From Polaribacter pacificus (lineage in GTDB: Bacteria; Bacteroidota; Bacteroidia; Flavobacteriales; Flavobacteriaceae), in NCBI RefSeq assembly GCF_038024035.1, contig NZ_CP150664.1, positions 1,116,001 through 1,180,000 on the forward strand: a stretch of 64,000 nucleotides of DNA, given 5' to 3'. The notes beneath the pieces were generated by a model. That model ran no database searches. It was not told the origin of the DNA and worked only from the letters and a program-made list of their open reading frames with translations. The translations under genes and the position numbers were made by a program. Below, piece after piece: positions 16,853 through 24,538 of this stretch (position 1 is its first letter; each line of letters begins with the position of its first letter).

Positions 16853-17404
16853 TTATTGTTTTCCGTCACCTAAAACTAGGTCTATAACAGAATTTTTAAG
16901 AAGTTTATCTCCAGTTCTAATTGTTTTCCCTTCGTGCTTCATCCCTCTAACAACATCTTTCCCGATATCAGGTACATAGCTAAATGTTCCAACTTTAAAC
17001 CCGATAGAGAGTAAATGAGTGATGGCTTGTCTTTTTGTTTTCCCATTTAAATCTGGTACTTCTTGACTTCTATATTTTGATGGATTTAAAGTCAAATAGA
17101 TTTTTCTATTTTCCTTTACAAAAGCGCCTCCTTCTGGATTCTGTTCTATAACCGATTTGCTTGGATAGCTTGGGTTGTAACTTGCTGAATCAATCACTAT
17201 ATAATCCAAATCAAGTTCTTTAAGCGTTTCTACAACCTCAGAGAGTTCCATTCTTTCTAGTTGGGGTACTTGAATCTTTTGATCGTGATTGGTTGTAAAA
17301 CCAAACCACCATTTCAAGATAAAGACAAAGGCCAAAACAGATACAACTGCAATGCCTATTTGCTTAAAAAAAGCCTTACTTTTTAGAAATTGAATTAAAC
17401 TCAT
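16853..17404 (-). CDS. PASTA-domain membrane protein
   Basis: A 183-residue protein with a short cytoplasmic N-terminus, one transmembrane helix (about residues 15-35) and two periplasmic PASTA domains (about 42-110 and 111-180; VPQLERMELSEVVETL and VPDLNGKTKRQAITHL). PASTA domains bind peptidoglycan or beta-lactams in kinases and penicillin-binding proteins; this protein has no kinase or transpeptidase domain, so it is a stand-alone version. Start is set at MSLIQF; eight codons more are open upstream. It leads the rluD operon and is divergent from ddl, another cell-wall gene. A TATCTTTG element lies about 20 bp upstream. Confidence 0.8.
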   Translation of the reverse strand: MSLIQFLKSKAFFKQIGIAVVSVLAFVFILKWWFGFTTNHDQKIQVPQLERMELSEVVETLKELDLDYIVIDSASYNPSYPSKSVIEQNPEGGAFVKENRKIYLTLNPSKYRSQEVPDLNGKTKRQAITHLLSIGFKVGTFSYVPDIGKDVVRGMKHEGKTIRTGDKLLKNSVIDLVLGDGKQ

Positions 17405-17425
17405 GGTTATTATTTTTAATAAGAG

Positions 17426-17433
17426 CAAAGATA
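17426..17433 (-). promoter_or_regulatory. -7 element (TATCTTTG) of the PASTA-rluD operon
   Basis: Exact match to the Bacteroidota -7 consensus TAnnTTTG on the minus strand, 21 bp before the start codon. No good -33 TTG was found at normal spacing. Confidence 0.5.
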
Positions 17434-17469
17434 TAAAACCAAACGTTAGTCTTTCTATTTATATTTTGA

Positions 17470-17477
17470 TAAATTTG
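17470..17477 (+). promoter_or_regulatory. -7 element (TAAATTTG) of ddl-coaD
   Basis: Exact TAnnTTTG match 27 bp before the ddl start codon, in the 100-bp divergent gap with the PASTA-protein gene. Confidence 0.5.
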
Positions 17478-17504
17478 TTTATACCTTTTTAAGCTTTATT
17501 TCGG

Positions 17505-18500
17505 ATGAAAAAAAACATTGCAATTATAATGGGAGGATTTTCCTCAGAAGCTGCAATATCTATCAAGAGTGGTACCGTTGTGTACAAACATTTAATCGGA
17601 GAAAAATACCAACCTTATAAAATTCATATTTTAAAAGACAAATGGGTATATATTGATGAAGAGAATAATGAGTTTCCTGTAAACAAAAATGATTTCTCTA
17701 TCAATATCAATGCAAATCATATCACTTTTGATTGCGTTTTTAATGCCATACACGGCAACCCAGGAGAAAATGGAATCATCTTAGCTTATTTCGAAATGCT
17801 GGGAATCAAACACACCTCTGCTCCTTTTTACCAAATGGCCTTGACTTTTAACAAAAGAGATACGTTAAGTGTTATAAAAACCTATGGCATTTCTGTTGCA
17901 AAATCTGTCTATCTAAACAAAGGCGAAAAAATTGCCCCTGACCTGATTCTTGACAAAGTAGGGCTTCCTTGTTTTGTAAAGCCTAACAATGCTGGGTCTA
18001 GTTATGGGATTTCTAAAGTCTACACCAGAGAAGCCTTGATTCCTGCAATTGAGAAAGCCTACCTAGAAGATACAGAAATCCTGATTGAAAGTTTTTTATC
18101 GGGTACAGAAGTTTCTGTGGGTGTTATTCAATACCATGGTGCACTCAAAGTATTGCCAATCACAGAAATCGTTTCAGAAAATGATTTCTTTGACTACGAA
18201 GCAAAGTACGAAGGAAAATCACAAGAAATAACTCCTGCTAGGATTAGCGAAAAAGAAGAAATTAAAGTTAAAGACACAGCAAAAAGAGTCTATGCTATTT
18301 TAAATATGAGCGGTTTTACCAGAGCAGAATATATTCTGGTAAATGGAGAACCTCATTTTTTAGAAATCAATACGGTTCCGGGCTTAACAGAAGAAAGTAT
18401 TTTACCTCAGCAAGCTTCAGCAGCAGGCATTAGTTTGTTTCAATTGTTTGACAATGCCATAGAAATGGCCTTGGCCAAACCCAGTTCACTTAACACCTAA
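17505..18500 (+). CDS. ddl: D-alanine--D-alanine ligase
   Basis: ATP-grasp ligase making the D-Ala-D-Ala dipeptide for peptidoglycan, cytoplasmic, 331 residues. The N-terminal fold has MGGFSSEAAISIKSG and HGNPGENG. The ATP-grasp part shows PCFVKPNNAGSSYGISKV, TEVSVGVIQ and the metal-binding end HFLEINTVPGLTEESILP. ATG start in MKKNIAII. coaD follows 7 bp after the stop, forming a two-gene operon. Divergent from a PASTA-domain protein, consistent with a small cell-envelope neighbourhood. Confidence 0.96.
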   Translation: MKKNIAIIMGGFSSEAAISIKSGTVVYKHLIGEKYQPYKIHILKDKWVYIDEENNEFPVNKNDFSININANHITFDCVFNAIHGNPGENGIILAYFEMLGIKHTSAPFYQMALTFNKRDTLSVIKTYGISVAKSVYLNKGEKIAPDLILDKVGLPCFVKPNNAGSSYGISKVYTREALIPAIEKAYLEDTEILIESFLSGTEVSVGVIQYHGALKVLPITEIVSENDFFDYEAKYEGKSQEITPARISEKEEIKVKDTAKRVYAILNMSGFTRAEYILVNGEPHFLEINTVPGLTEESILPQQASAAGISLFQLFDNAIEMALAKPSSLNT

Positions 18501-18507
18501 ACAAGTC

Positions 18508-18975
18508 ATGAAAAGAGCAGTATTCCCAGGATCATTTGACCCAATTACCTTAGGACATGTAGACATTATTAATAGAGGACTTACTCTTTTTGATGAACTG
18601 ATTATAGCCATTGGAGTTAATGCCGATAAGAATTATATGTTTTCTTTAGAAGAACGCAAGCAGTTTATTGAAGAGACGTACAAAAACGAGCCTAAAATCA
18701 AAGTAATGACTTATGAAGGACTCACAGTAAACTTCTGTAATGAAGTGAATGCCGAGTTTATTTTAAGAGGCCTTAGAAATCCTGGCGATTTTGAATTTGA
18801 AAAAGCCATTGCGCACACCAATCGTAAACTATCAGAAATAGAAACAGTTTTTTTACTCACCTCTTCTGGAAAAAGTTATATTTCTTCTTCTATCGTTAGA
18901 GATGTCGTTAAAAACAAAGGAGACGCCTCTGGTTTGCTCCCAGAAGCGGTTTCTGATTTCCTCAGTAAAAAATAA
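18508..18975 (+). CDS. coaD: phosphopantetheine adenylyltransferase
   Basis: Penultimate step of coenzyme A synthesis: 4'-phosphopantetheine plus ATP gives dephospho-CoA. The 155-residue protein has the nucleotidyltransferase motif PGSFDPITLGHVDII (residues 7-21, TxGH), RGLRNPGDFEFE and the C-terminal ISSSIVRDV. Full family length. Second gene after ddl with a 7-bp gap. It is convergent with the decarboxylase gene, 23 bp apart, and no hairpin is visible in that gap. Confidence 0.97.
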   Translation: MKRAVFPGSFDPITLGHVDIINRGLTLFDELIIAIGVNADKNYMFSLEERKQFIEETYKNEPKIKVMTYEGLTVNFCNEVNAEFILRGLRNPGDFEFEKAIAHTNRKLSEIETVFLLTSSGKSYISSSIVRDVVKNKGDASGLLPEAVSDFLSKK

Positions 18976-18998
18976 ATGTTTTTTTTAGCCTCTAAAAG

Positions 18999-20399
18999 CT
19001 ATTTAACCTTTTCAGGAGCAAGTAATAAAGCAGATTCATTTTCTTTTACAAAAGCCTCTAATACTTTAAAGAAATTTAAAATGTCAGCTTCGGTATTTGT
19101 GGCATTAATCGTCACAAAACGGATAAATGACTCTCCCTTAAAATCTCCAAACCCTACCACAGTAATTTGATGTTCATACAGCAAAGTACACAGTGTTTTT
19201 GGATCAATATTTTTGTAGTTAAAACACACAGATATAGAATCCTCAAAACTATACAAGGTGTAATCTGGATTGTTTGCTACATAATTTCTTGCAATGTCAG
19301 CCAAATAGAATTGCTGATCAACAATATTCTCAAGACCATCTGTCCCCATCGACTTCCATAAAGTCCAAAATTTTAAGGCATCATTTCTTCGTCCACATTG
19401 AAAAGATGTTTTACCTAGGTTAAAATCATCTCCATCAGTTTGATATAAATATTCAGCATCATTGCTAAAAGAATCGTGCAAGTGCTTCTTATCATTTACT
19501 AAAATAATAGAACAGGTTAATGGTGTACCAAGCATTTTATGTGCATTATAACTAAAAGAATCAGAGCGCTCTACTCCTTTTAACAAATGTCTTTTTTCAT
19601 CACTAAAAATAACAGAACCGCAATAGGCTCCATCAACATGCAACCAAATATTATACTTTTCTGTTAGGTTGGCAATTTTATCTATTGGATCAAAAGCACC
19701 TAACACGGTGGTTCCTGCGGTTGCGTTTACATAAGCTGGGACCAAACCATTTTCAAGATCTCTCTTTATTTGTTCTTCTAATTTCCCTGGCAGCATTCGC
19801 CCTCTATCATCTGATTCTATATATCGAACCTGACCTCTCCCCATCCCTGCAAAACTAGCGTTTTTAGCATTTGAATAATGTGATTCTTTAGAGGTATACA
19901 TAACCAAAGGCTTAGTCATTCCTTTAGTTCTACAACTAGGATCCTTAGCATCTCTAGCCATAATCAAGGCCATATAGTTACTCATAGAACCACCCGTAGG
20001 GAAAGTTCCATTACTTTGAGCTCCATAGCCAACCAACTTACAAGACTGTCTTATAATTTCTTGCTCAATCCCCACTTGAGGACCTGCCACCTTATAAGTA
20101 TACATGCTGTTATTTAATAAAACAGCCAATAGATCGCCTAAAATCGCTTTGCTTTGTCTTCCTCCAAACAATTGGTTAAAAAACAAATTAGTAGCTGTTT
20201 TGGGTGTCGAAATAAGAACATCTTTCAGTGTTTTTTTAAAAACATCATCAACAATAGCTGCTTTTTGAAGCGATAAATCGATGGTATCATACAGAACATT
20301 TGAATCTATGCGTTTTGCAACTGGATGATTTTCTTCTTCTTTTAATAAAACCGCTACCAGTTCATTAAACAGGATTAAATCATTACTTAATTCAGACAT
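18999..20399 (-). CDS. PLP decarboxylase, cysteine-sulfinate/glutamate decarboxylase-like
   Basis: Group II pyridoxal-phosphate decarboxylase of 466 residues. PLP motifs: H174 (KESHYS), D255 (HVDGAYCGS) and the Schiff-base lysine K288 (YNAHKML). Stretches such as FFNQLFGG, TTVLGAFDP, HLLKG and CGRRNDALKFW closely resemble animal cysteine sulfinic acid and glutamate decarboxylases. The gene immediately upstream is cysteine dioxygenase and overlaps it by 13 bp, so the natural reading is decarboxylation of cysteine sulfinate to hypotaurine. Aspartate or glutamate decarboxylation remains possible, as this family switches substrate with few changes. Confidence 0.85.
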   Translation of the reverse strand: MSELSNDLILFNELVAVLLKEEENHPVAKRIDSNVLYDTIDLSLQKAAIVDDVFKKTLKDVLISTPKTATNLFFNQLFGGRQSKAILGDLLAVLLNNSMYTYKVAGPQVGIEQEIIRQSCKLVGYGAQSNGTFPTGGSMSNYMALIMARDAKDPSCRTKGMTKPLVMYTSKESHYSNAKNASFAGMGRGQVRYIESDDRGRMLPGKLEEQIKRDLENGLVPAYVNATAGTTVLGAFDPIDKIANLTEKYNIWLHVDGAYCGSVIFSDEKRHLLKGVERSDSFSYNAHKMLGTPLTCSIILVNDKKHLHDSFSNDAEYLYQTDGDDFNLGKTSFQCGRRNDALKFWTLWKSMGTDGLENIVDQQFYLADIARNYVANNPDYTLYSFEDSISVCFNYKNIDPKTLCTLLYEHQITVVGFGDFKGESFIRFVTINATNTEADILNFFKVLEAFVKENESALLLAPEKVK

Positions 20400-20971
20400 A
20401 TACTTTTTTTTGTTTTTTTTGTTTTTGTTTGTTGAATACCTTCTAGGGTATCATACGATAATTCCTTTCTAACAAATTTATTTCTTTTTACGTCGTATAC
20501 ATTGCAATCCTTAATAGGTTTTGCATACAAGTGTAAAGACATACTTCTTTTGTTTGAAAGATTTTCTAAATTGTGGTAGCCCATAAAATCAACCATATAT
20601 GAAATATCACCTGATTGTGTTCTTGTCGTTTTGACAATATCTAACTGCCCTTCATCATTTTCTTTGTAGATATTCTCTTTAAACTCACCTTTAAGAAAAC
20701 GAACCCAACATTCTTCTCCTCCATGATCGTGAACAGGTGTGGATTGTTCATTTTCCCAGCAGATTAGAATTAATTCGAAGTTTTCATTTTCCACAATACA
20801 ATTACGGGTGTAACAAGTATTGGACCAAGTTGCATATTTTTCAAACTCAGTAATTGGTAAATTCAGTGATTTTAAAATAGTAGTGTAATTTGCCCTCTCC
20901 TCTTCGTCGAGAACTGAGATCAATTCTGATAAAGTTTGTACTGGGTCTTGAGGTATTTTTGTAGAATTCAA
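20387..20971 (-). CDS. cysteine dioxygenase
   Basis: Non-haem iron cupin that oxidises L-cysteine to cysteine sulfinate, 194 residues. Iron ligands visible: H81 and H83 (VHDHGG) and H133 (GYHNLEN). The substrate-binding arginine appears as R56 in YTRN. Both partners of the thioether cofactor of animal cysteine dioxygenase are present: C88 (EECWV) and Y149 (LHLYAKP), with the same spacing as Cys93 and Tyr157. The C-terminus is lysine-rich (KTKKTKKS). It is the first gene of a two-gene leftward operon with the decarboxylase, overlapping its start by 13 bp. Confidence 0.9.
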   Translation of the reverse strand: MNSTKIPQDPVQTLSELISVLDEEERANYTTILKSLNLPITEFEKYATWSNTCYTRNCIVENENFELILICWENEQSTPVHDHGGEECWVRFLKGEFKENIYKENDEGQLDIVKTTRTQSGDISYMVDFMGYHNLENLSNKRSMSLHLYAKPIKDCNVYDVKRNKFVRKELSYDTLEGIQQTKTKKTKKSICLN

Positions 20972-21223
20972 AATTGGTAACTCTTTTGCGCGTTAAATAA
21001 AAAAAGTAAAAAAGGATATTTTTACCGATTATCGCTAATATACCATTTTTGCTGCTTTTAAGCAAAAAACAAGGCGAAATAAGCTTAAATTAAGCCAAAA
21101 GAATCTAATTTTTTCTTATTTTCAAAAACCAACAGATCGTTATTTATAAAAAAGTTAAATTTTATCAAACACTTTATTTATTTTAAAAAAACAGTAACTT
21201 AGTAAGCACTAAAAATCTTTCAT
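20972..21223. promoter_or_regulatory. divergent region between cysteine dioxygenase and Mo hydroxylase genes
   Basis: 252 bp of AT-rich sequence. It holds a hairpin TTTTTGCT / AGCAAAAA (21046-21068, 7-nt loop) about 75 bp before the dioxygenase start, and a weak promoter-like TAACTTAG about 30 bp before the 2Fe-2S gene. No exact TAnnTTTG was found for either direction. Confidence 0.3.
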
Positions 21224-21679
21224 TTGAAAACACTAAACATCAACGGAAAAGAGTACAGCATTGATGCTCAAGACGATATGCCTTTATTATGGGCCATAAG
21301 AGATCTCGCGGGATTAACCGGCACCAAATACGGTTGCGGAGTTAGTCAATGTGGAGCTTGCTCTATTATTATTGATGAAGACCTAGTACGCTCATGCAGT
21401 CTTCCTGTAAGTTACGGGGTCGGTAAAAAAATCACTACCATAGAAGGTCAAAGTGAAAACTTAACAATCTTGAGAGAAGCTTGGACAGAAATTAATGTCC
21501 CTCAATGTGGTTATTGCCAATCTGGTCAATTAATCGCTGCAAGCGCATTACTAGACAACAATCCAAACCCAAGCGATGAGGATATAGACATGGCTATGAG
21601 TGGCAATATTTGCAGATGTGGCACCTACCCAAGAATCAGAAAGGCTATTCATGCAGCCGTTAAACTTAAAAACAAATAG
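21224..21679 (+). CDS. molybdenum hydroxylase 2Fe-2S subunit
   Basis: Electron-transfer subunit of the xanthine-oxidase/isoquinoline-oxidoreductase family, 151 residues. A plant-type ferredoxin cluster is seen at C38, C43, C46 and C58 (GCGVSQCGAC). The second cluster in the helical domain is at C95, C98, C130 and C132 (CGYC...CRC). The only plausible start is TTG, since no in-frame ATG precedes the ferredoxin fold. The next gene, the molybdopterin subunit, starts 2 bp after the stop. No FAD subunit gene is present, which fits the isoquinoline-oxidoreductase-like two-subunit class. Confidence 0.92.
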   Translation: MKTLNINGKEYSIDAQDDMPLLWAIRDLAGLTGTKYGCGVSQCGACSIIIDEDLVRSCSLPVSYGVGKKITTIEGQSENLTILREAWTEINVPQCGYCQSGQLIAASALLDNNPNPSDEDIDMAMSGNICRCGTYPRIRKAIHAAVKLKNK

Positions 21680-21681
21680 CT

Positions 21682-23871
21682 ATGGAAGGAATACAAAACA
21701 TGAGCCGTAGAAATTTTGTGAAAGTTTTCGGCCTAGCATCTGGAGGATTGATCATTGGTTGTCAGTTTTCAAATAATGAAATTGTCCGCATTGATGACGG
21801 AACTACCTTTGCTCCAAATTTATTTATTCAATTAAAAAAAGATGGTAAACTAATCCTTTTGAGCTCTCGATCAGAAATGGGCCAAGGGATCAGAACTTCG
21901 TTAACTTCTGCCATTGCTGATGAAATGGATGCGGATTGGAGTTTTGTAAGCGTAGAGCAGGCAACTGGTGACCGTAAATTTGGTAATCAAAACACCGACG
22001 GCTCAAGAAGTGTAAGAACCATTTTAGAACCTATGCGTAGATTAGGCGCTACAGCAAAAGCAATGTTAATTAGTGCTGCAGCAAAAAAATGGGAAGTTTC
22101 AGAAGCAGACTGTACCGCAGCAATGCATTATGTTATTAATAAGAAATCCAATGACAAATTGTTCTTTGGTGATTTGGTAGAAGCTGCCATGCAGATAGAG
22201 GCTCCCAAAGAGGTTGTTTTAAAAGACAAAAAAGACTTTACCTATATTGGAAAAAGTTTAAAAAGTATAGACATTAAAGATTTTACTCACGGATCTGCCA
22301 TTTACGGATTAGATGCTCGATTGCCAGGAATGAAATTTGCAACTATCGCAAGGTGTCCGTCTACCTTTGGAACCTTAAAATCTTTTGAAAGTAAAAAAGC
22401 TCTTGAAGTATCTGGGGTTACTGATGTCATCGCCTTAGACCGTGTTAAAAGACCTTTTGGAATGCTCGGAGGTGTTGCTGTAATTGCAACCAACACCTGG
22501 GCTGCAATTCAAGGAAGAAAACAGTTAGACGTTCTCTGGAATAAAGGTACCAACGGCAATTATGACAGTAAAAAATACATGCAAACACTTACCAACAGGG
22601 TGCATAATAAGGCGAAACTAATTGCACCTACTGTCGGAAATACAACCAACGCTTTTTCCAAGGCTCATCAAACCGTAGAAGCAACTTATCAGCTGCCTCA
22701 CTTGGCACATGCTCCGATGGAGGTACCAAATGCATTGGCATGGGTACATGATGGTATCTGTGAAGTTTGGGCTCCCTTACAAGACCCACAAACTGCCAGA
22801 GCAGAAGCGGCTGCCTACTTAGGCATCGAGCTAGAAAAAGTCACAATCAATGTCACTTTTTTAGGAGGTGGTTTTGGTAGAAAATCAAAGCCTGACTTTG
22901 TTATAGAAGCCATCGCTGTTTCTCAAAAAATAAAAGCGCCTGTCCAAGTGGTATGGACTCGTGAAGATGATATACAACACAGCTATTATCACACCACCAA
23001 TGCACAATACCTAAAAGCCTCTTTAGATGCAAATGGCAAAGTGACTGGTTGGCTACACAGAACTGCTTTTCCTTCTATTAATTCAACTTTTGCACCAGGG
23101 ACAAACTATGCAGCAGATTGGGAGATCGGGCAAGGAATGAACAACATTCCTTTTGAAATAGAAAATGTACGGTATGAAAATGCCAAAGCAGAGCCTTTTG
23201 TTAGAATTGGATGGCTGCGATCTGTCTGTGCTATTTTTCACAGTTTTGGAATCAATTCGTTTATTGATGAGTTAGCAGACAAAGCACAAAAAGACCCTCT
23301 GGCTTTTAAATTAGACTTGATTGGATCAGATAGAATTGGCAAAGAAAACGTTCCACATCCTTTAAACACCAAACGCTTAAAAAACGTGATGAACATCGCG
23401 GCAAAAAAAGCAGGTTGGGGTAAAAAATTACCAGAAGGTCACGGACTTGGAATCGCTTTTTATTATAGCTTTTTTAGTTATGTAGCCACAGTGGTTGAAG
23501 TCTCTGTTATTAACGACAAAGTAAAAGTTCACAATATTTGGTCTGTCCTAGATTGTGGAATGGTCGTTAACAAAGACAATGTATTAAATCAGATGGAAGG
23601 CGCTGCTATTTTTGGAATGTCTATTGCTCTACACGGGAAGATTACTGCCAAAGATGGCGCCATAGAACAAAGTAATTTTCATGACTATAAAATGACGAGA
23701 ATGAACGACGCTCCTCCGATTGACATTACGCTAATCGAAAGTGATGAAGCACCTACTGGAGTTGGAGAACCTGGTGTACCACCCGTCGCTCCTGCAATTA
23801 CCAATGCCATTTTTAACGCCACAGGAAAACGATACAGAACACTACCACTTTCTGACCATGGTTTGGTCTAA
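21682..23871 (+). CDS. molybdopterin-binding subunit, IorB/aldehyde-oxidase-like
   Basis: Catalytic subunit of a molybdenum hydroxylase, 729 residues. The N-terminus has a Tat-like MSRRNFVKVFGLASGG followed by a hydrophobic run and a cysteine (IIGC), so the enzyme is probably exported, possibly as a lipoprotein. Molybdenum-cofactor motifs: LGGGFGRK, QVVWTREDD, and the catalytic glutamate E696 in GVGEPGVPPVAP. The glycine-rich SRSEMGQG near residue 60 is typical of the IorB branch. Substrate unknown; N-heterocycles or aldehydes are known for the family. The tight spacing with the 2Fe-2S gene and the MocA-like gene afterwards support a functional three-gene unit. Confidence 0.9.
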   Translation: MEGIQNMSRRNFVKVFGLASGGLIIGCQFSNNEIVRIDDGTTFAPNLFIQLKKDGKLILLSSRSEMGQGIRTSLTSAIADEMDADWSFVSVEQATGDRKFGNQNTDGSRSVRTILEPMRRLGATAKAMLISAAAKKWEVSEADCTAAMHYVINKKSNDKLFFGDLVEAAMQIEAPKEVVLKDKKDFTYIGKSLKSIDIKDFTHGSAIYGLDARLPGMKFATIARCPSTFGTLKSFESKKALEVSGVTDVIALDRVKRPFGMLGGVAVIATNTWAAIQGRKQLDVLWNKGTNGNYDSKKYMQTLTNRVHNKAKLIAPTVGNTTNAFSKAHQTVEATYQLPHLAHAPMEVPNALAWVHDGICEVWAPLQDPQTARAEAAAYLGIELEKVTINVTFLGGGFGRKSKPDFVIEAIAVSQKIKAPVQVVWTREDDIQHSYYHTTNAQYLKASLDANGKVTGWLHRTAFPSINSTFAPGTNYAADWEIGQGMNNIPFEIENVRYENAKAEPFVRIGWLRSVCAIFHSFGINSFIDELADKAQKDPLAFKLDLIGSDRIGKENVPHPLNTKRLKNVMNIAAKKAGWGKKLPEGHGLGIAFYYSFFSYVATVVEVSVINDKVKVHNIWSVLDCGMVVNKDNVLNQMEGAAIFGMSIALHGKITAKDGAIEQSNFHDYKMTRMNDAPPIDITLIESDEAPTGVGEPGVPPVAPAITNAIFNATGKRYRTLPLSDHGLV

Positions 23872-23911
23872 GCGATTGCTAAGGCTAAAAAAGAACAGCT
23901 AAAAGGCAATC

Positions 23912-24538
23912 ATGGAAAGAGACACGACACTCATTATTCTAGCCGGAGGAAAATCTTCACGGATGGGATTGCCAAAAGGATTGCTAAAACACAAGGATAG
24001 CTTTTGGATTCTTTCTCAAGTAGAGGGGTTTATTGGTGAGACTATCTACATCGGCTTAGGCTATGATCATCAACGTTATTTTGATGCAATTCCGTGGCTA
24101 CAACAAGCGGTAGAGAAACCTCAATTGCATCAACAAAAAAAAGTAAGGGTTGTCATCAATAAAACACCTCAGTTTGGATTATTCTCTACCTTGCAAACTA
24201 TATTAATAGATCATCAAATGCAGAGAGCAGACAAAACTGTCTTGATAACACCCATAGATGTTCCTTTACCAAACACAAAAAACCAAAAAAAAATTTTTGA
24301 AAAAGACAACCTGCTTGTAATCCCAAAATACAAAGGCAAAAATGGACACCCTGTTAAATTAGCTCCTGAGTTTTGGTGTTCGCTTTTAAATATTGACGTA
24401 AAAGACCCTGAGGCCAGATTGGACGTACAAATCAAAAAAAGAAATGCATCAGAAATTTCCTATGTAGAAATTAACGATGCATCTATTTTAAAAAATTTAA
24501 ACAGTCCTAAAGATTGGCAAAATTACCTAAATTCTTAA
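23912..24538 (+). CDS. MobA/MocA-like nucleotidyltransferase
   Basis: A 208-residue protein with the nucleotidyltransferase signature ILAGGKSSRMGLPKG (about residues 9-23), TPIDVPLP for metal binding, and NGHPVKLAPEFW, seen in MocA/MobA-like NTP transferases. MocA adds CMP to molybdopterin to make the cofactor used by xanthine-oxidase-type enzymes. Its place 40 bp after the molybdenum subunit makes cofactor maturation for that enzyme the likely role (inference). It is shorter and more divergent than E. coli MocA. Its stop overlaps the convergent SulP stop by 4 bp (TTAA). Confidence 0.75.
   Translation: MERDTTLIILAGGKSSRMGLPKGLLKHKDSFWILSQVEGFIGETIYIGLGYDHQRYFDAIPWLQQAVEKPQLHQQKKVRVVINKTPQFGLFSTLQTILIDHQMQRADKTVLITPIDVPLPNTKNQKKIFEKDNLLVIPKYKGKNGHPVKLAPEFWCSLLNIDVKDPEARLDVQIKKRNASEISYVEINDASILKNLNSPKDWQNYLNS

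Noticed and set aside
21046..21068. Hairpin between cysteine dioxygenase and the Mo hydroxylase genes as a terminator
   Set aside because: It lies upstream of both divergent genes, so there is no transcript to end there; kept only as a note in the intergenic feature.
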